Shown here piece by piece: positions 63,523-64,000 of a stretch of 64,000 nucleotides of DNA. Numbering within the stretch: position 1 is the first letter of the stretch; every line of letters starts with the position of its first letter. The stretch is from Anaeromyces robustus (Eukaryota; Neocallimastigomycota; Neocallimastigomycetes; Neocallimastigales; Neocallimastigaceae). Below the pieces are notes generated by a model, which was given only the letters and a program-made list of their open reading frames with translations, ran no database searches and was not told where the DNA came from. The stretch is from NCBI GenBank assembly GCA_002104895.1, contig MCFG01000270.1:31026-95025 (forward strand). The letters run 5' to 3'. The position numbers and the translations under genes are program-made.

Positions 63523-64000
63523 TTATTTAAGAATGTCTTTTAAGGCATCCTCAATAGGTTGGTATCTTTCTGAATTAATTTGTTCTAATAAACATTCAAA
63601 TGGATCAGTTTTATTGCTAAGAACCATTTTTGTAATAGCAGTACTAAAACCACTAACCAATGCAACACCAAGTTCATTTTCCTTTACTGGAATAGTTCCA
63701 GTTCTACTACAAATATTCCAAAAGACTAATCTTGGTAAGGAATAACCATTTAAGGAATATTTCTTCATAATTTTTTCAAAGAAAGCAGCATTAGGTCTCA
63801 TTCCGTAACTACCAAGATCTACCATAGAATCAAATTCACAATCTGATAGAATTAAAATATTAGCTGGAAGTTCTTTTTGTGGTAAATTGTTTTCTATTGC
63901 AAAATTAAGAATCAAATCAAATACACCCTCAATATTAGTATTTGAACATTCGGTATATTTATTAATGATATTCAATTTTCCCTTTAAAGTATTAGCACTA
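63523..64000 (-). CDS. DUF2828-like protein, C-terminal part (5' end off window)
   Basis: One open frame runs from the window edge to TAA at 63525-63523 (about 158 codons); no start codon lies in the window. The text NTNIEGVFDLILNFAIENNL, ANILILSDCEFDSM, LPRLVFWNICSRTGTIPV and GVALVSGFS matches the C-terminal von Willebrand-A-like part of DUF2828 proteins of plants and fungi. In that family NTxxxxVFDLIL and the FSDMEFD-type strand are conserved; here the strand reads LSDCEFD. The Asp-rich strands suggest a metal-dependent adhesion-type fold. The function of the family is not established. The gene ends in LKDILK. Confidence 0.8.
   Translation of the reverse strand, partial: SANTLKGKLNIINKYTECSNTNIEGVFDLILNFAIENNLPQKELPANILILSDCEFDSMVDLGSYGMRPNAAFFEKIMKKYSLNGYSLPRLVFWNICSRTGTIPVKENELGVALVSGFSTAITKMVLSNKTDPFECLLEQINSERYQPIEDALKDILK

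Overview
The window is nuclear DNA from a very AT-rich, intron-bearing eukaryote with a flagellate stage. The best fit is an anaerobic gut fungus (Neocallimastigomycota). Evidence: long A/T homopolymers; (AAT)n and (TTTA)n arrays in intergenic DNA and introns; asparagine-rich proteins; short GT-AG introns; a full axonemal gene (CFAP44-like) beside fungal-type genes (Sec2-like Rab GEF, Msy-like MscS channel, Utp13); and a decayed CotH-kinase-like fragment, a family abundant in gut fungi. Taxonomy is inferred from content, not from a search.

Layout. 1-1102 (-): 5' part of a WRNIP1/Mgs1 AAA+ ATPase. 1951-4059 (-): intronless, multi-membrane-segment metallophosphoesterase with a bacterial look. 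4060-7363: repeat-rich intergenic DNA. 7364-8771 (+): double-hotdog acyl-CoA thioesterase with an organelle presequence. 9744-20441 (-): 23-exon CFAP44. 21264-21603 (-): TFB5/GTF2H5, a 68-residue TFIIH subunit split by an intron. 22444-24957 (-): Sec2/Rabin8-like Rab GEF. 27429-31667 (-): 12-exon PP2A B''-type regulatory subunit. 34636-35979 (+): unrecognised coiled-coil protein. 37560-40599 (+): EF-hand MscS channel. 41160-42044 (-): DUF1764 protein. 42398-46738 (-): ubiquitin-like plus AN1 zinc-finger protein (ZFAND4-like). 47397-48238 (-): unrecognised small membrane protein. 50737-53799 (+): BAR-like/SH3 protein. 55955-56293 (+): CotH relic. 57290-61873 (-): TBL3/Utp13. 63523-64000 (-): 3' part of a DUF2828-like gene.

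The genes form no single pathway. They cover genome maintenance (WRNIP1, TFB5), flagellar motility (CFAP44), membrane traffic (Sec2-like, BAR-SH3), signalling (PP2A B''), osmosensing (MscS), ribosome biogenesis (TBL3) and acyl-CoA metabolism. The multi-exon models were joined by hand: every junction was required to be GT-AG, to keep frame and to give sensible protein across the join. Across the 72 introns placed this way, every 3' splice site is TAG or AAG and none is CAG.

I found no convincing new defence or mobile system. The most unusual items are the bacterial-looking metallophosphoesterase, the presequence on the thioesterase, the excess of CACGTG boxes in non-coding DNA, the 1-kb (AAT)n/TGTT array, the CAG-free 3' splice sites (some preceded by pure A runs), two microexons in the BAR-SH3 gene, and the CotH relic. 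I saw no rRNA, tRNA or CRISPR.
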